From JAPHTQ01 sp050302275 (GTDB lineage Bacteria > Pseudomonadota > Gammaproteobacteria > Thiohalomonadales > Thiohalomonadaceae): 64,000 bases of DNA. The position numbers and the translations under genes are program-made. How positions within the stretch are numbered: position 1 is the first letter of the stretch; each line of letters begins with the position of its first letter. The DNA lies in the NCBI GenBank assembly GCA_050302275.1, contig JBNLAT010000010.1:1-64000 (forward strand). The letters run 5' to 3'. Below, piece after piece: positions 51,273 to 61,200 of this stretch. The notes beneath the pieces were generated by a model that was not told where the DNA came from, did no database searches, and was given only the letters and a program-made list of their open reading frames with translations.

Positions 51273-51698
51273 TCAAATATTGTGAGACTCGAGAGGATAC
51301 CCCCTCTCGCGGTAGAAACGAAACCGCTCGCGTCCCTGCTGGCGCTGGTTTTCGTCACCGTCGATGATCTCGGCCACCCGCTTGAAGCGGCTGAAAAAGA
51401 GCGGCACCTCACTACTCAGATTGATCAACACCTCGTCGTGGTGGCGCGGTTCCTCGCCGTGGCCGATGTGGATATCCGCTTCGTCGGCAGCCGGATCGTT
51501 ATCCATGCCGTGGGGCACGAAGCTGCCCTGGCTAAAGGTCCAGAGCATCTCATCGATGCGGGTACTCAATGCTGGATCGCCGGTATGGATGTAGACCTTG
51601 TTGCCCTGCTGCCACGCCTTCTCTGCCAGACGGCAGACAAAACGCTGCCGTGCGTCGGCAGCGTTGTCGTTGAGGATGTAGAAGTCGACCCGGGTCAA
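51273..51698 (-). CDS. holC: DNA polymerase III chi subunit
   Basis: Clamp-loader accessory subunit that links the replisome to single-strand-binding protein. The 141-residue protein has RVDFYILND at the start and ACRLAEKAWQQGNKVYIHTGD-like sequence (here FVCRLAEKAWQQGNKVYIH), then MLWTFSQGSFVPHG and VLINLSSEVPLFFSRFKRVAEII. I chose TTG 51698, which lies one base after the pepA stop and gives the family start (M)TRVDFY. A TTG at 51722 would add eight residues and overlap pepA by 23 bp. Confidence 0.88.
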   Translation of the reverse strand: MTRVDFYILNDNAADARQRFVCRLAEKAWQQGNKVYIHTGDPALSTRIDEMLWTFSQGSFVPHGMDNDPAADEADIHIGHGEEPRHHDEVLINLSSEVPLFFSRFKRVAEIIDGDENQRQQGRERFRFYRERGYPLESHNI

Positions 51699-51699
51699 C

Positions 51700-53205
51700 T
51701 TAGTTGCCCTTGGCGCTGTCAATGAGGAACTGGGTCAACAGCGGCACCGGTCGGCCGGTGGCACCCTTGTCGCTATTGCTGCGCCAGGCGGTACCGGCGA
51801 TATCCAGGTGGGCCCATTTGAACTCTTTGGTGTAACGACCGAGGAAGCAGGCGGCGGTGATGGTGCCTGCGCTGCGCCCACCGATGTTGGCCATGTCGGC
51901 GAAAGGGCTCTTGAGCTGTTCGTCGTACTCTTCCCACATCGGCAACTGCCAGGCGCGGTCGCCGCTCTTCTGTCCGGCATCCAGTAGTTTGCCCACCAGA
52001 TCCTCATCGTTGCCTAGCAGGCCGGAGGCGTGGTGGCCCAGGGCGACGATGCAGGCGCCGGTGAGGGTGGCGATGTCGATCACCTGGGCGGGTTCGAATT
52101 TCTGCACGTAGGTGAGGGCGTCGCAAAGGATCAGGCGACCTTCGGCATCGGTGTTGAGGATCTCGATGGTCTGGCCCGACATGGAGGTGACTACGTCGCC
52201 CGGTTTGTTGGCATCGCCGTCGGGCAGGTTCTCCGAACTGGGGACCACGCCGATGACATTGAGCGGCAGTTCCATTTCAGCGATCGCCCTGAGGGTGCCA
52301 AAGACGCTGGCGCCGCCGCACATGTCGTACTTCATTTCGTCCATCGCCGCCGCTGGCTTCAGTGAGATACCGCCGGCGTCAAAGGTCAGCCCCTTGCCTA
52401 CCAGTACTATGGGCTTCTGCTTGTTACGTGCGGCAGAACCCTTGTACTCCATCACGATCAGTTTTGCGGGCTGGCGTGAACCGCGGGAAACCGAGAGCAG
52501 CGAGTGCATGCCCAGTTTTTCCATCTGTGCCTCGTCGAGCACGGTGGTCTTGATGCTTTTGTACTGGCGACCGAGGCTGCGTGCCTCATCCGCCAGATAG
52601 GTTGGGGTGCAGATATTACCCGGCAGATTGGAGAGGTCCTTGGTCAGTTCAATACCATTATTGATCGCTTGGCCCTGAATGCTGCCGAGGCGAATCAGTG
52701 CGCTTTCGCCGCGATTGGTGCAGGGGAAATTCACCTTGGCCAGGGACGGCTTTTTATCATCCTTGGCCTTGCTCTTGAGTTGTTCGAAGCGGTAACTGGC
52801 GTGGCCGACTGCTTCGATGAACTGACGCACTTTCCAGTCCAGTTCCCGCTCGGGGACCGGCAGCTCGGCAAGGCAGCAGAGGGCGTCTTTGGCCTTGGTG
52901 CCAGTGAGCACCTTGGCTGCGGCCTGAACGATCTTGCGATAGGCACGGTCGTTAAGTTCTTTTTCTTTGCCGCATCCAACCAGCAGCAGGCGCTCGCATT
53001 TCAGGCCGACAGGGGCAGGAATCATCAATGTGCTACCTGTCGCGCCGCTCATGTCACCGCCTTTCAGGACACTCTTTATAAAATGTTCACTGGCGTCATC
53101 TAGCTGTTTCGCCGCGGGGGTAAGTTTCTTGCCGTCGTAAATGCCGACGATGAGACAGGCGCTGGGGCTGGATTGAATCGGGGAAGTACTGGTGCTGAAT
53201 TCCAT
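51700..53205 (-). CDS. pepA: cytosol aminopeptidase (leucyl aminopeptidase)
   Basis: M17 family aminopeptidase of 501 residues, active as a hexamer with two metal ions. The catalytic domain has VGKGLTFDAGGISLKP, MKYDMCGGASV and the family signature NTDAEGRLIL, which contain the metal ligands and catalytic Lys and Arg. ATG 53205 has AGGAG six bases upstream and gives MEFSTSTSPIQ. The frame stays open for 800 bp further upstream, but that part is antisense to lptF and is not pepA. In E. coli PepA also acts as a DNA-binding protein in recombination and pyrimidine control. Confidence 0.95.
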   Translation of the reverse strand: MEFSTSTSPIQSSPSACLIVGIYDGKKLTPAAKQLDDASEHFIKSVLKGGDMSGATGSTLMIPAPVGLKCERLLLVGCGKEKELNDRAYRKIVQAAAKVLTGTKAKDALCCLAELPVPERELDWKVRQFIEAVGHASYRFEQLKSKAKDDKKPSLAKVNFPCTNRGESALIRLGSIQGQAINNGIELTKDLSNLPGNICTPTYLADEARSLGRQYKSIKTTVLDEAQMEKLGMHSLLSVSRGSRQPAKLIVMEYKGSAARNKQKPIVLVGKGLTFDAGGISLKPAAAMDEMKYDMCGGASVFGTLRAIAEMELPLNVIGVVPSSENLPDGDANKPGDVVTSMSGQTIEILNTDAEGRLILCDALTYVQKFEPAQVIDIATLTGACIVALGHHASGLLGNDEDLVGKLLDAGQKSGDRAWQLPMWEEYDEQLKSPFADMANIGGRSAGTITAACFLGRYTKEFKWAHLDIAGTAWRSNSDKGATGRPVPLLTQFLIDSAKGN

Positions 53206-53313
53206 TGTGACTCCTGCAGAGGTATCGCGTAAACTTTCAACGCAAACGATTATATCAGCCATGATGGCACGCTGCTTGATGAGTTCAAACGCCTCCAATC
53301 GGGTTAGTCCCGT

Positions 53314-54405
53314 ATGATCCTGCGCCGTTACCTGCTGCGCGAAGTCGGCCTCAATTTTCTCGGGGTTGCCCTGCTGTTCACCCTGATGTTTCTCAGCAGT
53401 ACCTTCATTCGCCTGCTCACTGAGACCCTCGAAGGCGACTATCCGGCGAAGATCCTGTTCACCCTGTTTGCCCTCAAAGGAGTCGGCAATCTGGTGTTTA
53501 TCCTGCCGCTGGCCTTCTTTATCGGGGTGATGCTCGCCTTCGGCCGCCTCTACAAGGACAGCGAGATGGTGGTGTTCACCGCCTGTGGGGTACGACCGCA
53601 GCAGGTGTTGCAGGCGGTGGCGATTCCCGCTGTGGGGGTGGCGCTGCTGGTCGCTTTCCTTGCCCTCTGGTTTGCCCCCTGGTCGGAGGAGCAGAGTTCG
53701 CAACTGCTGGATCAAGCCGGTGCACGTACCGAGGTGGAGGGGATTATTCCTGGCCAGTTCAATCAGTTCGATGACAATGGTCCGGTGATCTATGCCGAAC
53801 GGGCAGAGCCCGGTAGCAAGACCCTCAGCGGAGTGTTTGTCCAGTTCAGTGAGCAGGGCAGGGATATGCAGCTTACCGCGGCGACCGCCTACGAGCAGCT
53901 GGACGAGAAGAGCGGCGCCCGCTACCTGATTCTGCGCGACGGTTACCGTTACGAAGGGACGCCGGGGCAGCCGGAATATCGCATCATCCAGTTCAAGGAG
54001 CACGGCATCCTGATGCAGGAGCGGGCGGTGGTCGCCTCGACCCGGCCACGCTATGCCATTGCTACCGGCGAGCTGATCCGTAACGGCACCCCGGCCGATA
54101 TGGCCGAATTGCAGTGGCGGCTGGCAATGCCGATCAGCGCCCTGTTGCTTGGTCTGCTGGCGGTGCCATTGAGCAAGACTTCACCGCGCAAGGGACGTTT
54201 CGGAGGACTGTTCCTCGGTATCATGATCTATGTGGTCTATAACAACCTGCTTACCGTAGCCCGCTCTTCCCTAGGTAAGGGTGAGATCCCGGCCAGCCTC
54301 GGTATGTGGTGGGTGCATGGGCTGTTGCTATTGATGCTGGCGCTGATCCTGTGGCGACAGAATCATCTGCCTGGGCCCAAAGCGGTGGCGGGAGGCACGG
54401 CATGA
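53314..54405 (+). CDS. lptF: LPS export ABC transporter permease LptF
   Basis: One of the two permeases of the LptBFGC complex that extracts lipopolysaccharide from the inner membrane. The 363-residue protein starts MILRRYLLREVGLNFLGVALLF and has three helices, then a periplasmic beta-jellyroll domain (about 130-260), then three more helices with RLAMPISALLLGLLAVPLS. It is divergent from pepA across 108 bp and overlaps lptG by 4 bp, the conserved arrangement. Confidence 0.95.
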   Translation: MILRRYLLREVGLNFLGVALLFTLMFLSSTFIRLLTETLEGDYPAKILFTLFALKGVGNLVFILPLAFFIGVMLAFGRLYKDSEMVVFTACGVRPQQVLQAVAIPAVGVALLVAFLALWFAPWSEEQSSQLLDQAGARTEVEGIIPGQFNQFDDNGPVIYAERAEPGSKTLSGVFVQFSEQGRDMQLTAATAYEQLDEKSGARYLILRDGYRYEGTPGQPEYRIIQFKEHGILMQERAVVASTRPRYAIATGELIRNGTPADMAELQWRLAMPISALLLGLLAVPLSKTSPRKGRFGGLFLGIMIYVVYNNLLTVARSSLGKGEIPASLGMWWVHGLLLLMLALILWRQNHLPGPKAVAGGTA

Positions 54406-55463
54406 AACTGCTGGATCGCTACATCGGTCGTACCGTCATCGGCCATACCCTGGTGGCCTTCTTTATCCTGTTAATCATCTATTTCTTCTCCACCCTGGTG
54501 AATGAAATGGGTTACGTCGGTAAGGGCAGTTACAGTGTGGTCAACGCGGTGCTCTACAGCATCATGCTGTTGCCGCGTCAGGCCTACGAACTCTTTCCCA
54601 TGGTGGCGCTGCTCGGTGCAATCCTCGGTCTTGGCGCTCTGGCCGGTAACAGTGAACTGACGGTGGTGCGTGCCTCCGGCGTTTCGATCAAACGTATTGC
54701 CCTTTCCGTGAGCAAGGCGGGGCTGCTGATGATTGTGGTGATCGTGGTTCTGGGTGAGGGCATCGCACCACAACTGGAGAAGGAGGCGAATCAGCAGCGA
54801 CTGCGTGCATTGGCCAAGAGCGTCAGCATGAATACGGAGAACGGTCTGTGGGCCAAGGACGGGGAGAGCTTTATCACCATCCGCCGCCTGACCCCAGACG
54901 GCAGGGCCAATGGCATCAGCCTCTATCACATGCAGGGACAGCGCATCAGCGAAATCGATACCGCCGCCCGCGGTGAATATCGTGATGGTGTCTGGTTACT
55001 GCATAACGTGCGTAAGACCCTGTTCAATGAACAGGGGATTGCGCTAACTCGCGAAAAACGGATGGAGTGGCGTAGCAGCCTGACGCCCGATGTGATCAAC
55101 CTGGCAGCAATTGCGCCGGAAAATCTGGCCGCCTGGGAACTGTATGACTATGTCGGCTATCTACAGGAGAACGGGCTGGCCTCGCAACGTTACGAAGTGG
55201 CGCTGTGGATCCGCCTGGCGATGCCGCTGGCAACCGGTGGCATGATCCTGCTGGCACTGCCTTTCGTTTTCGGTTCCACCCGTAGCGTTGGCGTCGGTCA
55301 GCGGATCATGATTGGTGTGTTGATCGGCATCCTCTTTTATCTGGCCAACGGAGTCTTTTCTCGCATGGGTTTGATCTACGATGTACCGCCGATACTCAGC
55401 GCAATGACGCCCACCATGCTGATCTATCTGGCCTGGTTCTGGTTAATGCGGCGGGTGGTGTGA
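54402..55463 (+). CDS. lptG: LPS export ABC transporter permease LptG
   Basis: Second permease of the Lpt complex, 353 residues. It starts MKLLDRYIGRTVIGHTLVAFFIL, with six helices and a periplasmic jellyroll domain in the middle. The family segment MLLPRQAYELFPMVALLGAILGLGALA is present. The ATG overlaps the lptF stop as ATGA. A DUF3108 gene follows at once. Confidence 0.95.
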   Translation: MKLLDRYIGRTVIGHTLVAFFILLIIYFFSTLVNEMGYVGKGSYSVVNAVLYSIMLLPRQAYELFPMVALLGAILGLGALAGNSELTVVRASGVSIKRIALSVSKAGLLMIVVIVVLGEGIAPQLEKEANQQRLRALAKSVSMNTENGLWAKDGESFITIRRLTPDGRANGISLYHMQGQRISEIDTAARGEYRDGVWLLHNVRKTLFNEQGIALTREKRMEWRSSLTPDVINLAAIAPENLAAWELYDYVGYLQENGLASQRYEVALWIRLAMPLATGGMILLALPFVFGSTRSVGVGQRIMIGVLIGILFYLANGVFSRMGLIYDVPPILSAMTPTMLIYLAWFWLMRRVV

Positions 55464-55465
55464 CG

Positions 55466-56203
55466 ATGCGATTGTCTTACCTGTTATTGCCGCTGCTTTT
55501 TCTGCTGAGTATTTCGGCCCAGGCCGCCAAACCCTATAGCGCGACCTACGATGTGCACTACAACGGCTTCAAGGTTGGAGAGATGCGCCAAAGTTACCTG
55601 CCGCAGCAAAATGGGAATTGGTTGCTGGAGACCGAGATGAAAACCTCCGGTCTGGTCTCCTGGTTTGCCAGTGATACGGTGGTTGAGCGCAGCGTGGTCA
55701 ACTTGATTAACGGTAAACCGTGTCCCGTTAGTTATACCTACCACTACACCGGTAACCACAAGGATGTCAGCGAGCGTCTCGATTTCGACTGGAAAAAGAA
55801 ACGCATCACCTCATTGCGCGATGGCGAGACCACCACAATGCGTCTGCGTCCCGGTACCCAGGATAAACAGAGCTATCAGTTAGCGATGCGCAATGGGCTG
55901 TATGACGGTCAAACCGAGTTTGTTTTCCCGGTCGCCGAGCGGGGGAAAATTGAGCAGTATGAATTGCAGGTAGTGGGTGAGGAGCCGCAGGTGACGACTT
56001 TTGGTACGGTGGAGACCTTAGTGGTGAAGAAAGGCACCACCACCCTGTGGTTAGCCAAGGATTATGACTTTCTTGTGGTGAAGATCGAACAGCACGAAGA
56101 TGACAATATCGCCACCAGTTACATCACTTCAAAGCAGCCTTTTTCTGTTGATACCAGCGCCACCCCTGCGGCAGCAGGAACCACAATGCCAGTAGCAGAC
56201 TAA
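55466..56203 (+). CDS. DUF3108 family exported protein
   Basis: 245-residue periplasmic protein with a signal peptide ending SAQAA-KPYSATYDV. The mature part is all beta (YNGFKVGEMRQSYL, WLLETEMKTSGLVSWFASDTVVERS) and matches DUF3108, an envelope family of unknown role, possibly a lipid-binding beta barrel. I chose ATG 55466; GTG 55460, overlapping the lptG stop, is also possible. Close linkage to lptFG suggests an envelope lipid role. Its 3' end overlaps the convergent PHP gene by 80 bp. Confidence 0.85.
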   Translation: MRLSYLLLPLLFLLSISAQAAKPYSATYDVHYNGFKVGEMRQSYLPQQNGNWLLETEMKTSGLVSWFASDTVVERSVVNLINGKPCPVSYTYHYTGNHKDVSERLDFDWKKKRITSLRDGETTTMRLRPGTQDKQSYQLAMRNGLYDGQTEFVFPVAERGKIEQYELQVVGEEPQVTTFGTVETLVVKKGTTTLWLAKDYDFLVVKIEQHEDDNIATSYITSKQPFSVDTSATPAAAGTTMPVAD

Positions 56204-57611
56204 GCAGTCCCAGCCAGAAAACATTCCCGCCGATCTCCAGACTGTATTCGGTGGTTGTCTTGCCCGGCCACCAGCCGTGAAGTTCCATTCCCCGTTGTAA
56301 CAGTGTCAGTGACAACAGCAGTGAAGTCGTACCGAGTAAAACTGAGGGGACGCTATAGCCTTTCTGGCGCAACCAGCCGTAGAGTCCAGCCAGGGCGAAA
56401 AACCAGACCCACCAGGAAACCACACGGGGTGTCGAGAGTTCGGCGCCGTAACGAACGGTTTCAAACAGCGGTGTGAAGATCGTGCGCACCCAGGCGACCG
56501 GGCCCATGTAACCGGCAACAACCGGGACGAAGGCATCCTGTTTGTGCTCGCGTAAGAGCTGTATGGTGCGTGCGGCAATTTGATTCTTACTCAGTTTCGC
56601 GGCGTCGGGAATATGCACCAGAGTCCAGGTGCGACTGAAACCGCTCCAGCCGTGCCAGTCGGTGGAAGCGAGCATTACCACACCGTCTTCCTTCTCTGCT
56701 CGCAGCAGTTCGTCACGCAGTTTTTGTGGGACATCGGGATGGCCTGTGTTGACGATCTCGAAGGCGTCGGCACCGTTAGCGATCAGTTTACTAACTCGTG
56801 CCGGTTCCAGCCCCCAGGAGAGTACGATGGTGGCGCCGTTGTGTTGCTGGTGAATATTTTCCATGAAACGGCGCGAATAGGCGGTGTCTTCGGGGCCGGC
56901 ATATTTGGGAATATCGCCGTTCTTCAGACCGATACCGAGAATAAAATCCTCATGCTCGCTGTTGATCTCGACCCCAGGGATCACCACCGGTGCCCCTGCG
57001 GTTTTGTTTGCCAGATCACGGGCGGCAAATGAGCCGTCGGCAACATAGTGTTCAGTGACCGCAAACAGGTCATACCCGCGTGCCTCATGCCAGCCGAGGC
57101 TTTTCTTCGCTGTCACCAGTCCATCGTGGGAACCGAGGGTGTGACTCTGCAGATCGGCGACCAGCCACTCGGGGTTGTCCACCTCCAGCTTCCAGCCGGG
57201 AAAGTAGACCACCGCCGCGGTAATCACATAGGTGAGGTAGAGCAGGATGCTGACGGTCAGGGTCGCGCTGGTCCGTCCGGCAATACGCCAGGGAGAGGGG
57301 CGCGGGGACTCGCGTAACGAAAGCCAGATGGGCAGCGCGATGGCAGCTATTGCCACCCACAGGCCGGTGACGATCAACGCCAGACGAAAATCGGGGGCGT
57401 TCATCAGCATCTGCGCCGGGGCGTAGAACGGCTCCAGCAGCACGCCCCACCAGGGATAGCTGAGGCTGACCCCTTCGATCAGTTTGTAGTCACGGGCGTC
57501 AAACGGTCCCTGTGGATTCCATGGCAGCAGGGCCATGAGGGTCAGGAACAGGATGAAGAGCGCCAGTAGGCGGAAGGTGTGGGTAGTGAGTGCTTGCCTA
57601 ATCAGGTTCAT
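56124..57611 (-). CDS. membrane protein with PHP-type phosphoesterase domain
   Basis: 495-residue protein. Three N-terminal helices (about 13-32, 76-97, 113-137) precede a PHP-like domain (about 148-390), and three helices close the protein (about 398-480). PHP motifs are partly kept: DLQSHTLGSHDG, AVTEHYVADG, IPGVEINSEH, STDWHG. In the first motif the usual first His of DxHxHT is Gln, so one metal site may be altered. The PHP domain would lie on one face of the inner membrane. Function unknown. It overlaps the RDD gene by 4 bp and the convergent DUF3108 gene by 80 bp. Confidence 0.78.
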   Translation of the reverse strand: MNLIRQALTTHTFRLLALFILFLTLMALLPWNPQGPFDARDYKLIEGVSLSYPWWGVLLEPFYAPAQMLMNAPDFRLALIVTGLWVAIAAIALPIWLSLRESPRPSPWRIAGRTSATLTVSILLYLTYVITAAVVYFPGWKLEVDNPEWLVADLQSHTLGSHDGLVTAKKSLGWHEARGYDLFAVTEHYVADGSFAARDLANKTAGAPVVIPGVEINSEHEDFILGIGLKNGDIPKYAGPEDTAYSRRFMENIHQQHNGATIVLSWGLEPARVSKLIANGADAFEIVNTGHPDVPQKLRDELLRAEKEDGVVMLASTDWHGWSGFSRTWTLVHIPDAAKLSKNQIAARTIQLLREHKQDAFVPVVAGYMGPVAWVRTIFTPLFETVRYGAELSTPRVVSWWVWFFALAGLYGWLRQKGYSVPSVLLGTTSLLLSLTLLQRGMELHGWWPGKTTTEYSLEIGGNVFWLGLLSLLLALWFLLPQGWRWYQQKKAALK

Positions 57612-58048
57612 GCCTGCTTCCGACCCTTGGGCAGGACCACCAGTTCTGTCATGGAGTAGCGGTCGTGCCAGGTTAGTTGCTCTTTATCGAACAGAGACCA
57701 GAGAAATCCGAGGCCGAAGGGAATCCAGGAGATTAGGGCAACAATGAAACGCAGCGCCAGTTGCCACAGGGAAACCTGCCCCGGATTGCGGTTCTGCAGT
57801 CGGATACGCCAGGCACGCATCCCCAGGGTCTGGCCGCCGTGGCTCCAGAACCAGGCGAAGAAGGCGAAGGCGACCATCAGCAGATAAAGTCGATGGAGTT
57901 GAACGGCCAGGGTCATGTTTCCGCTCAGAAATACCCACAGGGCGTTGGCGATGAACAGCACCGCAAGCAGCAGCAGGGAATCATAGAGGATCGCCGCCAG
58001 ACGGCGGGGCAGTGGGCAGTGGGGGAGATCGTTGGTGACTTCGCTCAT
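57608..58048 (-). CDS. RDD family membrane protein
   Basis: 146-residue inner-membrane protein with three helices. The RDD domain is seen in PRRLAAILYDSLLLLAVLF, the central GQTLGMRAWRIRLQ and the end DKEQLTWHDRYSMTELVVLP. The family name comes from Arg-Asp-Asp residues; here RL..ILYD in helix 1 corresponds. Function unknown, possibly ion transport. It is the first gene of a two-gene unit with the PHP protein and is divergent from purL. Confidence 0.88.
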   Translation of the reverse strand: MSEVTNDLPHCPLPRRLAAILYDSLLLLAVLFIANALWVFLSGNMTLAVQLHRLYLLMVAFAFFAWFWSHGGQTLGMRAWRIRLQNRNPGQVSLWQLALRFIVALISWIPFGLGFLWSLFDKEQLTWHDRYSMTELVVLPKGRKQA

Positions 58049-58090
58049 GATTTCGTCAGTTTTATCGGTAGCGCGGTATTATAACCGAAG

Positions 58091-58125
58091 GTTACAGGTA
58101 TCAGGTGACAGGTAACAGGTGTCGA
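58091..58125. repeat. heptanucleotide tandem repeat upstream of purL
   Basis: Five consecutive heptamers follow the pattern GTNNCAG: GTTACAG, GTATCAG, GTGACAG, GTAACAG, then GTGTCGA as a degraded copy. The array lies about 100 bp before the purL start codon and 40 bp before the divergent RDD gene start. It could be a regulator array or a simple slippage tract. Confidence 0.7.
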
Positions 58126-58227
58126 CTATGATTGCTTGCAACCGCTACCTTTAAGCAGTTTAAGTCCCCCCCAGCTTCCAGTATCATTCCACCTCTCCCG
58201 ACCACTGACTGATATAGGCTCGACCCA

Positions 58228-61200
58228 ATGCTGATCCTGCGCGGAAGCCCGGCCCTCTCCCCATTTCGTCTCGCCCGACTCCAGGCTGCACTTCAGGAAC
58301 CGATCCCGGCACTTGAACACTTCTATGCCGAATACCTCCACTTCGCCGATGTGGAGTCTGCGCTGGAGGGTGACGAGCAGGAGACCCTTGGCAAGCTGTT
58401 GAGCTACGGTCCGAGCGCCACCGTGGAAGAACCGCAGGGGCGGATGCTGCTGGTGATCCCGCGTATCGGCACCATCTCACCATGGGCCTCCAAGGCCACA
58501 GACATTGCGCATAACTGTGGTCTGAGCAAAATCCGTCGTCTGGAGCGGGGGATTGCCTACTATCTCAGTGCCAATGCTGAAATCACCGACCATCAGTGGA
58601 AACAGGCTGCGGCGTTGCTACACGACCGCATGATCGAACAGGTGCTGGCCAGCGCCGAAGAGGCAGAAGGGCTGTTCCTGACCCAGGAGCCGACGCCCCT
58701 GCGCAGCGTCGATATCCTCGACGGCGGCAAGGCCGAACTGGAGCGGGCCAACAGCGACTGGGGTCTGGCGCTGGCTCCCGACGAGATCGACTATCTGGTA
58801 GAGAACTTCACCGCCCTGGGGCGTAACCCCTCCGACGTCGAACTGATGATGTTCGCCCAGGCCAACTCGGAGCACTGTCGCCACAAGATTTTCAACGCCG
58901 ACTGGATCATCGACGGCCAGGAGCAGGAGAAGTCGCTGTTCGCCATGATCCGCAATACCCACCAGAAGAATCCGGGCAAGACCCTCTCCGCCTACAGCGA
59001 CAACTCGGCGGTCATCGAAGGGCCGGTGGCGGGCCGTTTCTTCCCCGAGCCGGGTAGTAACAAGTACACCTATCATAAGGAGCCGATGGCGATCCTGATG
59101 AAGGTGGAGACCCACAACCACCCGACGGCGATCTCGCCTTTCCCCGGTGCAGCTACCGGTAGCGGCGGCGAGATCCGCGATGAAGGTGCGACTGGACGTG
59201 GTTCCAAACCGAAGGCGGGCCTGACCGGTTTTTCTGTCTCCAACTTGCGTATCCCCGGCTTCGAGCAGCCGTGGGAGAACGACTACGGCAAGCCAGGACG
59301 CATCGTCTCCGCGCTGGATATCATGATCGACGGCCCACTCGGCGGCGCGGCGTTTAATAATGAATTCGGTCGTCCGGCGATTAACGGCTACTTCCGTACC
59401 TATGAAGAGAAGGTTAGCGGCGCCAACGGTGAAGAGGTGCGCGGTTACCACAAGCCGATCATGCTCGCCGGTGGTCTCGGCAACATTCGCGTTGAACACG
59501 TGGAGAAAAATATCATTCCGCCCGGTACACAACTGGTGGTGCTCGGTGGCCCGGCGATGCTCATTGGTCTTGGCGGTGGCGCGGCTTCCTCCATGGCCAG
59601 CGGTGAGTCGGCGGAGAACCTCGACTTTGCCTCTGTACAACGCGGCAACCCGGAGATCGAGCGCCGTTGTCAGGAGGTGATCGATCGCTGCTGGCAGTTG
59701 GGCGATGCCAATCCCATCGTTTCCATTCACGATGTCGGCGCGGGTGGTCTCTCCAACGCGATGCCTGAACTGGTTAACGATGCCGGCCGTGGTGCGCGCT
59801 TTGAACTGCGCGCCATTCCCAACGACGAGCCGGGCATGTCGCCGATGGAGATCTGGTGCAACGAGGCGCAGGAGCGTTACGTGTTGGCCATTCAGCCGGA
59901 AGACATGGAACGTTTTACCGCCATCTGTGAGCGCGAGCGTGCCCCCTTCGCCGTGATCGGCGAAGCCATGGCAGAACAGCAACTGGTGTTGGGCGATGGG
60001 CATTTCGATAACACCCCCATCGACATGCCGATGGAAGTATTGCTGGGCAAGCCACCGAAGATGTTGCGCGATGTGCAGCACAAGCCGTTCCAGAAAAACG
60101 ATTTCAATACTAAGAAGATCGACATTCGTGATGCAGCCTATCGTCTGCTGCGTCTGCCGACCATTGCCGACAAGACCTTCCTTATTACTATCGGCGACCG
60201 CACCGTTACCGGTTTGATTAACCGTGATCAGATGGTTGGTCCGTGGCAGGTGCCGGTGGCCGACTGTGGTGTGACAGCAAGTAGTTACGATAGCTACTGC
60301 GGTGAAGCAATGGCGATGGGCGAGCGCACACCGTTGGCGCTGCTCGATCATGCTGCCAGCGCACGCATGGCGGTGGGCGAAGCGCTGACCAATATCGCTG
60401 CCGCTGCCATCGACGACATTAAGGACATCGTGCTTTCCGCTAACTGGATGTCGCCCGCGGGTCACCCGGGTGAAGATGCCGGTCTTTACGATGCGGTAAA
60501 AGCGGTCGGGATGGAACTCTGTCCTGCACTGGGCATCGCCATTCCCGTCGGCAAGGATTCCATGTCGATGAAAACCGTATGGCAGGATGGTGGCCAGGAG
60601 AAATCGGTTACCGCGCCACTCTCATTGATCATCTCCGCCTTTGCCCCGGTGAGCGATGTGCGTCGCACCCTAACCCCGGAGCTGCAAACGGATAAGGGTG
60701 ATACCGATCTGATCCTGATCGATCTCGGCAAGGGTCGTAACCGTCTCGGTGGGTCCTGTCTGGCACAAGTCTATAAAGAGTTAGGCCATCACGGTCCTGA
60801 CCTGGACGACCCGCAGGCGTTCAAACAGTTCTTCAGTGCGATGCAGGAACTGAGCCGTGAACACAAACTGCTTGCCTACCATGATCGCTCCGACGGCGGT
60901 CTCTTCACCACCGTGGCCGAGATGGCCTTCGCTGCACACTGTGGCGTGAACCTGCAACTGGATGAGTTGGGTGATGATGCAGTCGCGGCGCTGTTCAGTG
61001 AAGAGCTGGGCGCAGTGATTCAGGTGCGCCACGAAGACACCGACGAGGTGCTTTCCGAGTTGCGCGAGATGGAGTTGGCTAATACCGCCTTCGTGATCGG
61101 CGAATTGAATGAAGATGATCGTATCGTCATTCGCCATGGTAGTGACCTGTTACTTGATGAGGCGCGTGTCGATCTACAGCGTGCCTGGTCAGAAACAACA

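Noticed and set aside
53206..54003. Minus-strand frame that would extend pepA to 767 residues
   Set aside because: It is antisense to lptF, has no family resemblance, and the ATG at 53205 has a good ribosome site and gives a normal PepA length.
58618..60465. 615-residue minus-strand open frame inside purL
   Set aside because: Exact antisense of a well-conserved gene in GC-rich DNA; composition is His/Arg/Gln-rich and without motifs.
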